Shown: positions 11,954 through 21,943 of the stretch, piece by piece
How the letters are laid out: every line of letters begins with the position of its first letter
Position numbering within the stretch: position 1 is the first letter of the stretch
Origin: Mesostigma viride
Lineage: Eukaryota; Streptophyta; Mesostigmatophyceae; Mesostigmatales; Mesostigmataceae
Direction of reading: 5' to 3'
Length of the DNA: 64,000 nucleotides
Assembly (NCBI GenBank): GCA_009746045.1
Contig: RPFO01000312.1
Coordinates: 2,165,279 to 2,229,278, forward strand
Notes under the pieces: model-generated
Database searches by the model: none
Told to the model about the DNA's origin: nothing
The model's input: the letters and a program-made list of their open reading frames with translations, nothing else
Program-made: the position numbers and the translations under genes

Positions 11954-12222
11954 CATGGCTGTCATGGCTGTCATGGCTGTCATGGCTGTCACGGCTGTCA
12001 CGGCTGTCACGGCTGTCATGGCTGTCACGGCTGTCATGGCTATCATGGCTCTCATGGCTCTCATGGCTCTCATGGCTCTCATGGCTCTCATGGCTCTCAT
12101 GGCTCTCATGGCTCTCATGGCTCTCATGGCTCTCATGGCTCTCATGGCTCTCATGGCTCTCATGGCTCTCATGGCTCTCATGGCTCTCATGGCTGTCATG
12201 GCTGTCATGGCTATCATGACTG
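11954..12222. repeat. 9-bp minisatellite (ATGGCTCTC / ATGGCTGTC), about 30 units
   Basis: A tandem array of a 9-bp unit in ordered variant blocks: several ATGGCTGTC and ACGGCTGTC units, one ATGGCTATC, about 16 ATGGCTCTC, then ATGGCTGTC and ATGGCTATC again. Because 9 is a multiple of 3, long frames stay open on both strands (Met-Ala-Leu or Ser-Trp-Leu repeats). The variant block order suggests expansion from a central unit. I do not regard it as coding. Confidence 0.9.
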
Positions 12223-13377
12223 CCATTGTTGTCGCCGCTATCGTTGCATGCATTCAGTACTGCCTAGGTGTCTTGCATCGCTGACTTTTGTGCCCGTTTG
12301 CATCTCTGGGTTGCTTGAATTGGTGGCTGTCTGTGATTGTTTGCCTTGTTGGTGCATGTGGTGATGGAACATGGGCCTCTGTTGAGAGGTCACGTAGCAT
12401 TGACAGTGCTGTACACAATGTGCGGCAATTTTTGGCAGGTCGCCACCTTTCATCGTCTGAGTGGGCCCCACCCGCAATCAGCCTCAAGTAGTTATCTAGG
12501 TACTAGGAGATTGGGGATGGGATATGGTCTTTGTGGTAAGTGCTCGCGGTGCTTGCTGCATGTGTGCTGGCTAGTGTTGGCATGTTGCTGGCTTGCTGGC
12601 TTTCTTGCATGCATCATGTGCATCTCTTGCGTTGCTGATGTGAACAGAGGGGTCTGGGGTACATGCGGTTTGCAAGTGCTGCTATCTGCTTCCGTTGCTG
12701 CTATCTGCTACCTTGGCCAGAGCTAAGCTGATGGTGTTGGCCGCCAACAACTGGCTAAGGGCGAGCAGAGCATTTTCAATGCCACATGAGCTGCCTACCT
12801 CTATCATGAACTTGCTGGATGCATTGGGGTGTTACCCATGTGGTTCACTCTTGTTGGAATAATACCGTTTATATGTAGCTTTCTCGCGCTCTACCTGTGT
12901 ATGCAACTTCCATTGCACACCCAAATGACAGGCTTTTTTGTTGTATTCTTGTACTTGATGTTGCAAGTATATAGCAATACTGTGACATACCATCTGGGTA
13001 TGTCATGGAGAAGGCCTGCCTGACTGCCTTATTATTGTACCCACCCCGGTGCAGGAAGGGATTTCACAACATGCATGCATTGTGTTAGATGCCCTTGTGA
13101 AGTGAGTCCATTGAACCCATCATAGCTTCTCATATATATGCTTGCACGTGGTGCATGTAATGGAATGCGTGTGGCATGATTCTTGAAAATGCCCTAATTC
13201 AAAGTGTTTTGTCGTACCACCGCGGCTCCACATCTGCTCCTTCCATCCACATGCACCAGTTGCAGTGTGGTGCCTCACCATTATTCAATAACATGTGGTC
13301 TCTCACCATTAATAATTCATTCATTCATGTGATCAAGCGGTCGACCCGATGGGGAGCTCCGCGGAGCACCCGTGTTA
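12223..13377. other. Unassigned DNA
   Basis: Short open frames only, and no domain or repeat is recognised. Confidence 0.4.
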
Positions 13378-13436
13378 GTTAAATAAGCAAACTCGTACTC
13401 CCGTTGGGGAGTCATGCACGTCCGAGTATTAACCCC
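13378..13436 (-). mobile_element. LINE 3' UTR fragment
   Basis: The block 'actcgtactcccgttggggagtcatg...ttaaccccgatgg' matches the 3' UTR of the LINE at 14177-14850 (its 14206-14255). The sequence just before it is TTAA-like, as expected for the tail. Only the last 60 bp or so survive, and they lead directly into the TGGG array. Confidence 0.5.
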
Positions 13437-13605
13437 GATGGATGGATGGGTGGGTGGGTGGGTGGGTGGGTGGGTGGGTGGGTGGGTGGGTGGGTGGGTG
13501 GGTGGGTGGGTGGGTGGGTGGGTGGGTGGGTGGGTGGGTGGGTGGGTGGGTGGGTGGGTGGGTGGGTGGGTGGGTGGGTGGGTGGGTGGGTGGGTGGGTG
13601 GGTGG
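13437..13605. repeat. (TGGG)n tetranucleotide microsatellite, about 40 units
   Basis: An uninterrupted TGGG/GGGT array of about 160 bp preceded by GATGGATGG. The G-runs of three at 1-nt spacing meet the usual G-quadruplex pattern on the plus strand. Frames through it encode Gly/Val/Trp or Pro/Thr/His repeats and are not genes. Confidence 0.95.
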
Positions 13606-14176
13606 AGTTAGTCTCCATGCTTTGCTGCAGACTAAGTCTCAAAGGCATTGTGAATACAACGTATGAATAAGCCTTGTAAACCTACGTTGGTATGTGAATA
13701 TAAATACCACGTGGGCTATGCAGATAGGAATGCTAGTCGAGTCGCATACGTTTCCCTAATTGTTACGTCCTGGCTCGACTCTATCCCAAACACCTCGCCT
13801 AACCTTACCTAAACTAGTGATGAGGCACCTACCTAGGAGTGAGGAGCTATATTGGCTATAAGACCTAGGACGCGACGACTCTGCTTCTCAATGCATTCCA
13901 TTATAATACGCCATATACCGAATAAAACCAGGGTACTACGAAGGAAACAATACTACACTGCCGTGACCCAAGCCTATATGTGTTAATTCATTTAACACAC
14001 GCCGAGTGCCATTCACGAAGGACAACTGCTGCATAAATGATCGCCGACAGGCGTGTATGCTCGGGCCGACATCGACCCTCGCCTACAGGACCAACGCACG
14101 TCCACAAGATTCACACGCAGGATAAAAGGACCACTACTAAAGTACGCAGCGCGGCGCGACTGCACCGAACCACCAT

Positions 14177-14850
14177 TAATTAATTAATTAATTAATTAAT
14201 TAGACTCGTGCTCCCGTACGTTGGGGAGTCACGGAGCATTAACCCCGATGAATGGATGGATGGGTGCACACGTTCCTACCGGTCTAATCTATCTACATTG
14301 GCTACATACTACATCTATCTAACAACATTCTAACTACATCATCTATCTAGGCAGCCGCACGCTGCCCTAGGGGGAGCTATCTAGCGTGCCTCCCGCGGGA
14401 TTGCACACGCGGGCGCTTCCCCACTGGGGGGGGCTCGTTGTCCTCTATGACCTGGGCCCACTTGGCCTTGTCCATCATCTTCTTCCAAATCACGGAGAGG
14501 CCTAGGCCCCCCAGGTCCTCTACTAGCTGTTCTTTGAAGGTGCGGGCCTTGCGGCGTCTAACATCACTGGGCCCAGCCCACGTCAGGAGGTGCCGGCCAG
14601 GCTGGGCTGGTCGCAGTCCTGCGGGGGGGCCACGTGAGGTGTCTACCTGATTGGTGCGAGCTAGGTGCCCTACTAGCTGCAGGCGGCGTTGCTTAATTGT
14701 GCTGGTGATATAGGGCATGCCCTGGTACAGGTCCTCATTGCGGACATGAGCAGCATATCCTACTCTGAAAATGGAACGCAGCATGCTGGTGACCGCGCCG
14801 TCCAGCTTGCGGGCCAGGTCGGCGGTGAGGGTCCACGTCTCGGCGCCATA
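14177..14850 (-). mobile_element. LINE 1: 5'-truncated non-LTR retrotransposon with (TTAA)n tail
   Basis: Inserted in A's 3' LTR. The uninterrupted site is present in the other LTR at about 58386-58400. The left end, which is the 3' end of the element, is a tail of about 26 bp of (TTAA)n. The target duplication is short (CAT at 14174-14176 and 14851-14853). The 3' UTR carries GGATGGATGGGTG and a block shared with 13378-13436 and 41698-41740. The 5' end stops inside the coding region. Confidence 0.88.
14377..14850 (-). CDS. LINE reverse-transcriptase ORF, C-terminal end only
   Basis: About 158 residues of the region downstream of the RT catalytic core in endonuclease-reverse transcriptase LINEs. 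Visible landmarks are YGAETWTLT near the start, then MLRSIFRVGY, then the IKQRRLQLVGHLAR block. These match the family's usual 'YGaEtWtl...RRL.wlGH..R' pattern. The catalytic RT motifs and endonuclease lie upstream and are missing through 5' truncation. The frame continues for eight codons into the host LTR, but these are not element sequence. Clade (RTE, L1 or CR1-like) cannot be fixed from this piece. Confidence 0.75.
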   Translation of the reverse strand, partial: YGAETWTLTADLARKLDGAVTSMLRSIFRVGYAAHVRNEDLYQGMPYITSTIKQRRLQLVGHLARTNQVDTSRGPPAGLRPAQPGRHLLTWAGPSDVRRRKARTFKEQLVEDLGGLGLSVIWKKMMDKAKWAQVIEDNEPPPVGKRPRVQSRGRHAR

Positions 14851-14990
14851 CATACTGTACACTTGCCACGTCACAAGGCCCGGTACCGACCGGCCAAAAG
14901 GTCCTAACTACACGTAAGCCTAGGAAAGTCAGCGAACTGCTCCGGAATGGCTGAGGCAACAAAGGACCTAATTTACGTCCGTAACAACAA

Positions 14991-15771
14991 GCTGAGATAG
15001 AGCTGGCTGCCCACCGCCTTCCCCGCGCGCGGGGTAAGGCAGGGCCGCCCCCGCTCCTCCTCACCTTTAAGACCCCGGCGGACAAGATTTCTTTTCTCAG
15101 ACGCCGCAAGCGGCTCGAGAAGACTCTCTTCACCCTTGATGACGACTTGACCCTGGCGCAGCAACAACGGCGACGGGAGCTATGGCCGACCTACCTCCAG
15201 CTCCGGCAGACCAAGGCGGGGCAGCCGGTGTACTGGAAGGGGGCGGCCATCTACGTCGGCCACAAGCCCTGGCAGGCGACCCCCCCCCCCCGCGGCCCCA
15301 GCGACTCCAGACGCCCCAGCTTAGGGGAATACAGCAGTAGTAGTGCAGAATAGATAGATCGTGGCCATGTACATGTACGCCTCCTAGAGGCACTATCTCA
15401 GCTAAGCCCTGCGCTTTATTTAATCATGTACATGTGTGCCTATGATGTGCCACACTCCAGACGATGCCTAGCCTTATTTAGTAATGTTGTGCCCATGCAG
15501 GGAGTCACTCTCTGCTGAGAAGCCATGCCATAGCTCTTGTATAGCCATGATGATCTTCCCCCTCACAGGCATGCTCCCCCCTTACCCGGGCATAGCGTGA
15601 TAGACCATGAGGGTGCGGGTGCCCTGGTGCACCTAGAGCAAGTGTTGTTTACATTCCCACCCTTGCAGGAAGTAGCTTAGAATGTATTATAGGCTCATAT
15701 GCCCCTTCTCAGGGCTATGTGCTACATATACTCCCAACGGAGTTATGTTCCTAATTAATTAATTAATTAAT
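14991..15771 (+). mobile_element. LINE 2: ORF1-containing non-LTR fragment with (TTAA)n tail
   Basis: Inserted in A's 3' LTR in the opposite orientation to LINE 1. Target duplication TAACAACAA (14982-14990 and 15772-15780). The empty site is at 58521-58531. It ends with CTAATTAATTAATTAATTAA, the same kind of tail as LINE 1. It holds the end of an ORF1-like frame followed directly by about 400 bp of noncoding 3' sequence, with no RT between them. Confidence 0.85.
14992..15353 (+). CDS. LINE ORF1p-like RNA-binding protein, C-terminal part
   Basis: One open frame of about 120 residues with no start codon of its own. It reads EIELAAHRLPR, then LLLTFKTPADKISFLRRRKRL, then LDDDLTLAQQQRRRELWP and PVYWKGAAIYVG. 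The order 'IElaHR ... aDK..iL ... DDlt..Qq..Rr.L.p ... g..aywrg..l.v.g' is that of L1-type ORF1 proteins (RRM plus C-terminal domain), which bind LINE RNA and chaperone reverse transcription. The N-terminal coiled-coil part is missing. Assignment rests on motif order only. Confidence 0.6.
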
Positions 15772-15801
15772 TAACAACAACCAAAGTTACGCGACGTAAC
15801 A

Positions 15802-15819
15802 CCTCCCCCCCCACAAAGG
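15802..15819 (-). promoter_or_regulatory. Element A polypurine tract
   Basis: On the minus strand CCTTTGTGGGGGGGGAGG lies immediately upstream of the 3' LTR start (TGTTACG). This is the expected plus-strand DNA priming site of an LTR retrotransposon. Confidence 0.8.
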
Positions 15820-16327
15820 TAGGGAGCCCTCTCCCTACGTACAGGGAGGAAACCAAAGGAGTAGGAATAACCTAACGCACCCAACACAAATCCAACACAA
15901 TCGACAAGCCATCCAAGGTACAAAGCATCAACAAGTGAACTCGGTTCCACCCCGAGTGTGTAGGGTTAACCAGCACCAAGCCTGGTGGGAGGATCCCCTA
16001 ACTGCCTGGCACGGAGGCCTTGCCGGGAGGAACGGCACTGGGCAGGACACACAGAGTGAACAATGTCAACACCAGGGACCAAGAACGACCAACCAACTGG
16101 CCAGAATATGTGGGCGACTCTATATACCGGAGGGACAACACCCTCAGGTCGGGCCTAAGGCCCTCTATCTAGTTGCCATCAGTCTGGTAGGTACCACGCG
16201 AGGCCACCAGGACATCCAAAAAGACCCAGGAAGGCCCAGTAGTACCTATGCTGAGTTAGGACCACCTGGCCCCGAGCCCAGTCCAAGAAGCCACAGGCAA
16301 AGAGCCGAAGGAAAGGCTCTACCGCGA
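15820..16327 (-). other. Element A 3' untranslated region
   Basis: GC-rich sequence between the accessory ORF and the polypurine tract. Long overlapping open frames occur on both strands (one on the plus strand spans 15935-16648), but none shows a recognised domain. Confidence 0.45.
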
Positions 16328-16568
16328 TCAAACAGAGAGCCCGAAGGAGTAGGCGCTGATACCGGATCCGATGTCGCAGACCCGTCGGGAGTCCAGGCCA
16401 TGGCCCGGAAGAGGCACTGGGCGGCGGGCAAACAGGATGGGCTGCAGGTGCACCGCACCGTACGTAGCACCGGGCGCGGCAGGGTACTCAACCGTAAGGG
16501 CATCCGAAGCCATGATGCCCAGAGGCGGAGGGTAAGCCCACTGGTAACCACCGTAGGTGTCCAAGTCG

Positions 16569-17516
16569 TTATGACGCCTCGCCCAGCGATAGAGGGTCCA
16601 CGCGAAGAACCAGGATCTCACCCTGGAACAGAGGATCAGCTACAATAACCATGTCAAACGGAGGCCGATCAGTATCAATGGGTAGGTTACAGTCCCGTGG
16701 CGCCCGACACACCTGGGAGAACCCATAGGACATGGGTGAAATGGACAGCTCCGGAGCGACGCGCGGGAGGTCACAGTGTCGGCACGCAAGCGCTGACATA
16801 CCATATCCGGGAACGGGCGAATCTCGGGACTCCGGCGTAAAATGCACCACGGAGGGGGCACGTTCCCGGTTGCCCTGGGACAACTCCCATAGGGAGTCGG
16901 CAGCGCGGAGAGCGCGCTGATCAACACCGCTGGTCCTAACAACCGTAGCCAGCGAGCGAGGGGCCGAAGGGGCAGGAACCGAAACAGGGGTAGGATCCGG
17001 CACAGGCGCAGAGGGAGCCGGCACCGCAGGAGGCCGCGACGGACCTGCAACCGCGGCTGACGATATGGCCTCCGCTGGAGGCGCACCCTCGGGCCACATG
17101 TTGAAAATTGGGCCCGTAGGGACAGGCACCTTACCATAAAACGAACTGCCATCAAGACTCCAGTCCGGCACTGGAATCCTCTGAGGGGGACCCCCCTCCC
17201 AGAGCCTGGACAGCCCACTCGTGTCGCCAAAGAAACCCCGCAACGGCTGCGACGGAGCTTGGGAAGGCCCGGAAGCAGCGACGGCGGGCGAAATCGCCGC
17301 GGCAGGAGACTCACGCGGAGGCACAGGTAAGGCGACCCCAGGCGCGGAGGCAGCAGGAGGCGTAGGAGCCGCAGCAGCAGACGAAACCGCAGCGACCGAG
17401 GGCTCGCCCTGGGGCGCAGGCGAAGCCGCAATCGCCGAGGCAACAGGAGGGGTAGGCGAAGCAGCAGCAACAGGCGCCACACCAGGCGCAATGGCAGCGG
17501 GCGACTGAGACGCCAT
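16569..17516 (-). CDS. Element A accessory ORF (env position), Pro/Ala-rich, unknown
   Basis: 315 codons starting MASQSPAAIAPG. The first 115 residues are Ala/Pro/Ser-rich. The rest contains RGFFGDTSGLSRLW, WSLDGSSFYGKVPVP and a Pro-rich linker. The tail is more ordinary and may continue in another frame to about 16328 (a YGGYQWAYPPPLG stretch). It lies after the integrase remnant and before the polypurine tract, where some gypsy elements carry env or accessory genes. I see no signal peptide or membrane segment, so an envelope role is not supported. It could be a captured sequence or a gag-like N-terminus brought in by recombination. Function unknown. Confidence 0.45.
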   Translation of the reverse strand: MASQSPAAIAPGVAPVAAASPTPPVASAIAASPAPQGEPSVAAVSSAAAAPTPPAASAPGVALPVPPRESPAAAISPAVAASGPSQAPSQPLRGFFGDTSGLSRLWEGGPPQRIPVPDWSLDGSSFYGKVPVPTGPIFNMWPEGAPPAEAISSAAVAGPSRPPAVPAPSAPVPDPTPVSVPAPSAPRSLATVVRTSGVDQRALRAADSLWELSQGNRERAPSVVHFTPESRDSPVPGYGMSALACRHCDLPRVAPELSISPMSYGFSQVCRAPRDCNLPIDTDRPPFDMVIVADPLFQGEILVLRVDPLSLGEAS

Positions 17517-17679
17517 GAATGTCCCGAATGCCGAGGCTAAGGACTGGATCTAGGCCTGCACTGCAGACACGGTAGCCGCAAGACTGGCAGACTCTGGACC
17601 CACGTACGTCCGGAGGGATAGGAGACGGCTGCACCGACACGCGTCTCGTCGACGCCGACGATGACGGAACAGGGGAAGG

Positions 17680-17847
17680 CGCCGACACTGAGAAGGAGTG
17701 GTAGGCAGTACCAAAGGTGACTTTAGTACCGATAGGAGCAACGAACTGCTGCCAAAAATCTGAAGTAAATAACTTATCTTTATAGGAGGGACATAAAGGC
17801 GCCATTGAGGGGGAGAATCTGTTAACTGCACATATATAGAAATCCAC
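17680..17847 (-). pseudogene. Element A integrase core remnant
   Basis: A short segment containing KLFTSDFWQQF and GTKVTFGTAYH matches the second-Asp region of gypsy integrases (usual form 'sDrdprFtS.fW..l...lGt.l..stayHpqtdG'). The HHCC zinc finger, the first catalytic Asp region and the catalytic Glu region are absent, so the integrase is deleted and non-functional. The frame continues to 17311 with unrelated sequence. Confidence 0.65.
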
Positions 17848-18153
17848 CTACAAATTTACAGGGGTATATTTACCTAACTGTTGGGGATGGGAGGCAATAG
17901 CAGCTAAAGCTTCCGGCTCAGTGGCCGTAAATCTACTGATAAGGCGTTCGAGATCAGAGGTAGGCATCGCTACAGAAGTATCTATATCAGGTTTAAAGAG
18001 GTCTCCTACCGCCTTGCCAAAGAGAAGGGGAGGTCCTAGAGGGACTATATTATCATAGGACTTTCCTGACCTAGTCGCTATATGGCTAAGCGGTATAGAA
18101 ATTTTATTTTTTTTTCCCCTCCCCCCCCACAGAGACCACAGGAAAGGCCTCAC
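17848..18153 (-). CDS. Element A unidentified Pol segment
   Basis: About 100 open codons between the RNase H and integrase remnants, including KSYDNIVPLGPPLLFGKAVG and SDLERLISRFTATEPEALAA. It occupies the place where the integrase zinc-binding domain should be but lacks the His/Cys pattern. A run of A's and a run of G's at its start (18107-18128) may hide a frame change. Unrecognised. Confidence 0.3.
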   Translation of the reverse strand: MRPFLWSLWGGRGKKNKISIPLSHIATRSGKSYDNIVPLGPPLLFGKAVGDLFKPDIDTSVAMPTSDLERLISRFTATEPEALAAIASHPQQLGKYTPVNL

Positions 18154-18309
18154 ACGGGAGAGAGAGTCCTACGTGAGAAAGGATGTCAGGCATGCGAACA
18201 GCAGTATGAAAGAGGTAGGCATAATGTTCATCATCCGGTAGTTCACCATAAGGGGTTACACCAAGGGTGGTAGGAACTAGAGTAGTATTGAGACCATCTA
18301 ACTTTAGAA

Positions 18310-20280
18310 CTCCTCGAAAAAGGAATAATCTGCGCGGCGGGAGAGGGCATCAGGCACTATGTTATCTACACCTTTAACATACTGTTCAAAGTTTAAAAGG
18401 GGAAAACTGTGCTAAAAACTCCATCCAGCGCACTTAACAAGGGGTAAGGTTGGGTTGGGAGAGAAGATGGGTAAGGGGACGATGGTCCGTTTGTATAACT
18501 AATCTATAAGGATCTATCTCACAGGGTTCATTCAGGCAAACATCAAATTGGGCACCTTTAAGAAAGTGCTGCCACGCGTGGCAACAATACACCACAGCTA
18601 ATAGTTCCTGCTGGTGTACAGGATAGTTACGCTCTGCGGGGAGCATTGTCCTAGAGATATACTCAATTGGCTGTAAGCCCTGACCTTGATCCTGGAGAAG
18701 GACGCCCCCTATTGCTACCTTACTAGCGTCTGTAGCTACCACAAAGGGTTTGGTAGTATCGGGTAGGATAAGTACGGGAGGAGAAAGGAGTAGGGATTTT
18801 AAACACTGAAAAGCAGACTGACACTCACTACTCCAGATAAAGGGGATATCTTTCTTTAATAAATGGTTGATAGGGGCTGCTATAGTTGCGAAGCGAGGGA
18901 TAAAACGCCTATAGTAAGAGGCAATCCCTAGGAAACTACGTACACTTTTAACGTCGGTAGGGGTAGGCCATTCCTGGATTGACTTAGTTTTATCCGGGTC
19001 GGTAGCGACACCGGCATCTGACAAAACATGCCCTAAAAATGGGACACTCCTACCGGAACGAACTTTAGCACGGCGAGCCCACAAGGAATTTTCAGACATT
19101 ATTTCTAAGACTTTCTTTAAATCACGTAGGTGCGTTTCAAAATCAGGGGAGTAAATAAGGATATCATCTTAAGTAAGCCTGAGCACAAGAACAATCGTGC
19201 TCCGATAAAGAAACAGAGGAGAAGGAAGGATCCTTTAAATCATATGACACTTGGGGAAGGTGAGAATTACCCATAACAGGTCTAAGCACTTCATTCATTA
19301 ACATTTGAAAAGAGGCAGGAGAGTTACAGAGTCCCATGGCCGCTACTCTAAACTGATAATGACCAAAAGGGGTAGCAAAGGCGGTTTTATGGCAATCCTC
19401 AGGCGCTATACGCAGTTGCCAAAAACCATCTGCACAATCCAGTACCGTGAAACAGATAGAACCTTAAACCTTATTAAATATATCATCAATACGAGGTAGA
19501 GGGTATTTAGACTTCACAGTAATATCATTTAACTTCCTATAATCAGTAACTAAACGAAACTTGCCATTTGGCTTAGGGACTAAATGGACACCAGCTGAGT
19601 AGGGAGAGTTGCTAGGCTCTATCAATCCTGCTTCTAATAGTGACACTAAAAACTGTTTTAGTTCCTTTTAACTCGGTAGGGCCCATTCTATATGTACATC
19701 GGAGAGTGCGTAGGAACTGCACCGTCCTTAATAACTACACGGTGTAAAACAGAACGAGGAGGAGGATAAGAAGGAGTCTTTTCTTCAAAAACTTTGGAGG
19801 AATCTATCACAGCCATGTATCTTACTATTTCATTTTCAGTAAATCCCACTCCTATTGTATCCACTGTGTTTACATCTATATCCACACTATTATTAGTGAT
19901 AGGTATCTCCTGTACTTCTAACTGAAGGAACATACATAATAAGTATCCATATTCCTTTAATTCATATCGCAATTCATCATTGGACATTAATACTTCAGGT
20001 ATAGGTCTTACAGGAGGATCAACAGGTGTAGGAGGAGTAATATCCACCAAGGATAAATTTTCTACTCTATAATGACGTTCCGGTACCCAGTAAGAGCTAT
20101 CTGGAAACCAAATGACCATGGTATCATAATTAATAGTAATCTTACTATCCTGGTGCCAATCTAATCCTAATAAGACATCAGCGGTAGTGATAGGGCCTAT
20201 AGTGGCCGTCAGGTTGACAGTACGTCCTTGTATGACCAGGGGAAGGGAAACCGTACCCGGGAAATGACTGGTGCGACCGT
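18310..20280 (-). pseudogene. Element A reverse transcriptase-RNase H (Ty3/gypsy), broken frame
   Basis: The order on the minus strand is: end of retropepsin (VLLGLDWHQD near 20160), connector, then the RT N-terminal block LIEPSNSPYSAGVHLVPKPN (about 19600). Motif A follows (LDCADGFWQLRI near 19425), then motif B (GLCNSPASFQMLMN near 19320). Motif C is at about 19170. After it come FLGHVLSDAG and FLGIASYYRRFIPRF, then RNase H with VATDAS and the QTDHRPL block, ending in DNIVPDALSRR near 18330. Frames change several times. One extra A sits inside the YLDD codons (19168-19173) and destroys the catalytic box. An unusual segment of about 30 residues separates motifs B and C. Near-identical LTRs argue that some breaks may be base-calling errors. 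Confidence 0.85.
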
Positions 20281-20769
20281 CAGCATAATGGACGGTGACG
20301 GGTTTGGTGTGAGGGATATATAGGGACTAGTCCTAAACGCCTAACTAGGGCCTCGCTCACAAAGGAGCTAGCCGCACCACTATCCACTAACACAGAGACA
20401 TTCGAAAGTTCATCAGCATGCAAGAAGGGGTCTACAACAGTGTGGGGAACGGTTAAGCCACCATTCAAAAACATAAGAGGACGAACACGTAAGGGTAGGG
20501 ATGATTCAGCTCCTACAGAAGTTATGAAAACAGGCAGGCAAAAATTATTATCTGGGGTACTATCTAAGGACCTGTCCAGGTTACCCCCGGCTGACAGGCC
20601 TACTGTTCCCCTCCCCCCCACATCCATTGGGACTAACCCCGAAGAAGTCCCTGGCGAAAAAGCCACTGCTGGAGGGTCGCGAGGGAGCGAAGAGGGTGCA
20701 GGAGCCTGATTATCATAGGGGAACCCTGAGGGTCCTGTCTGCACAGCATTCAGCCTACTAGGGGTAGTT
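20281..20769 (-). CDS. Element A gag C-terminus/retropepsin junction
   Basis: An aspartic protease active-site block LVDSGAASSFV (about 20381) followed by EALVRRLGL gives a standard retropepsin D-S-G triad. Upstream is a Pro/Gly-rich linker. The frame resumes from the gag piece ending at 43503, on the other side of element C: target duplication GAGGG at 20770-20774 and 43498-43502. The protease matures Gag-Pol in the virus-like particle. Its C-terminal half lies in the next feature. Confidence 0.8.
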
Positions 20770-21135
20770 GAGGGAGTTAACGTTTTTATAAAACGCAATG
20801 TGTAGGATATGGTTGCAATGCAGCAATGTGTGAATATGGTTGGAAACGGAGCTTTGTTAAAATTGGATAATGTTACAGCGCTCACACACTTGAGGCTTGT
20901 ACACGAGTTTGCCAAGTCAAGGCAACACACGTGAGGCGGGCTGGCAAGAGATGCCCAATTGGCACTGGCCTATTCTTTATATACTTGTGCACTGTGCTTG
21001 CTAGTCCTGAGCAGCCTAAGAGGTATGCTCAGTAATAACACTCCCGGTACAGTATTCACTACCTGTACAGCGCCCAGTTCCTATACAGTAGGTCTGTCAT
21101 ACAGGTACAGTGACCACAGAGCACAGTCCACAGTG

Positions 21136-21943
21136 TGTTTGGATTGGGAGAGGAGACTAATGGGTTTTACACAATGCCTTGTGCTTGGCCTTGCTACCCA
21201 CACACCTTGCAGGTGCTGAAAGAAAGAGAGGTTGAAGACAATTTACGTGGAAGAATAAATGGCTTTATTAGAATATAATAGTTGGAGAAGAGCTTGAATG
21301 GAGGTTGAATGGAGGTACCTGCCCTTAGGGGGCAGTTTCCTTTTATACCTTTTAGGCTAGGAAGGATGACATCAGCAATGACATCATCACAGAAGCTTGT
21401 AGAAACATCCTAGCATATTCCTAGCATATTCCCAGCATATTCTCAGTATATTCCAGGAATATTCCTGGCATATTCTTAGAACATTCCTAGAACATTCTAG
21501 ACATGATCCAATGAGCTGGCATAATAGCTAGATGCCAAGTGTCTACGTAATAATGTGCCACATAACATGATTAATAAAGTGACACATCTCTTCTCCTTGG
21601 AGTGACAAGTGTCATGCAATGAGTCTACCCACTTGTCATCATGTAAGTCATAACATGTGTCATCATGAGCTTCCAACACTTGTCAGCTCATGGACCAAAC
21701 ACTTGTCCAATAGGCCATAGCACCACTTGTCAATCAAATACGTGATGCTACTAGGCTGACTCAGGTTACAAGTCATCCATGTCCAAGTATAGGACTATGG
21801 CACATGAATATTGATCAGCTCATTGAGCCCAATCCATCTAGCTCATCATAGCTATCAAATTCCCAGTCCATATGGAATAAATCCAACAAGAAATAAATCA
21901 GGCTGGGATATATTGTGGCCAGGTGGATATAATATCCCTAACA
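21136..21943 (-). repeat. Element F 3' LTR
   Basis: 808 bp, near-identical to 24840-25647. Contains a cluster of CTAGCATATTCC-like repeats (about 21410-21500). The minus-strand start TGTTAGGG follows the polypurine tract. Confidence 0.93.

Larger units (their letters stand above)
13761..15801 (-). repeat. Element A 3' LTR, split by two LINE insertions
   Basis: On the minus strand the LTR starts TGTTACGTCGCG and ends GACGTAACA (9-bp terminal inversion, canonical TG...CA). Without the LINEs at 14177-14853 and 14991-15780 it is 575 bp and differs from the 5' LTR mainly by a 2-bp indel (CCTTACC versus CCTTATACC). Confidence 0.93.

Noticed and set aside
11577-12284. 235-codon frame with Met-Ala-Leu repeats
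   Set aside because: Openness comes from the 9-bp repeat. Flanking parts show no coding character and opposite-strand frames are equally open.
13404-13670. Gly/Val/Trp and Pro/Thr/His repeat frames
   Set aside because: Artefacts of the (TGGG)n tract.
15935-16648. 237-codon plus-strand frame
   Set aside because: It overlaps several equally long minus-strand frames in GC-rich element A sequence and shows no domain. The element is transcribed on the minus strand.
16569-17516. Envelope gene in element A
   Set aside because: No signal peptide, membrane segment or fusion-like region; only its position is env-like.
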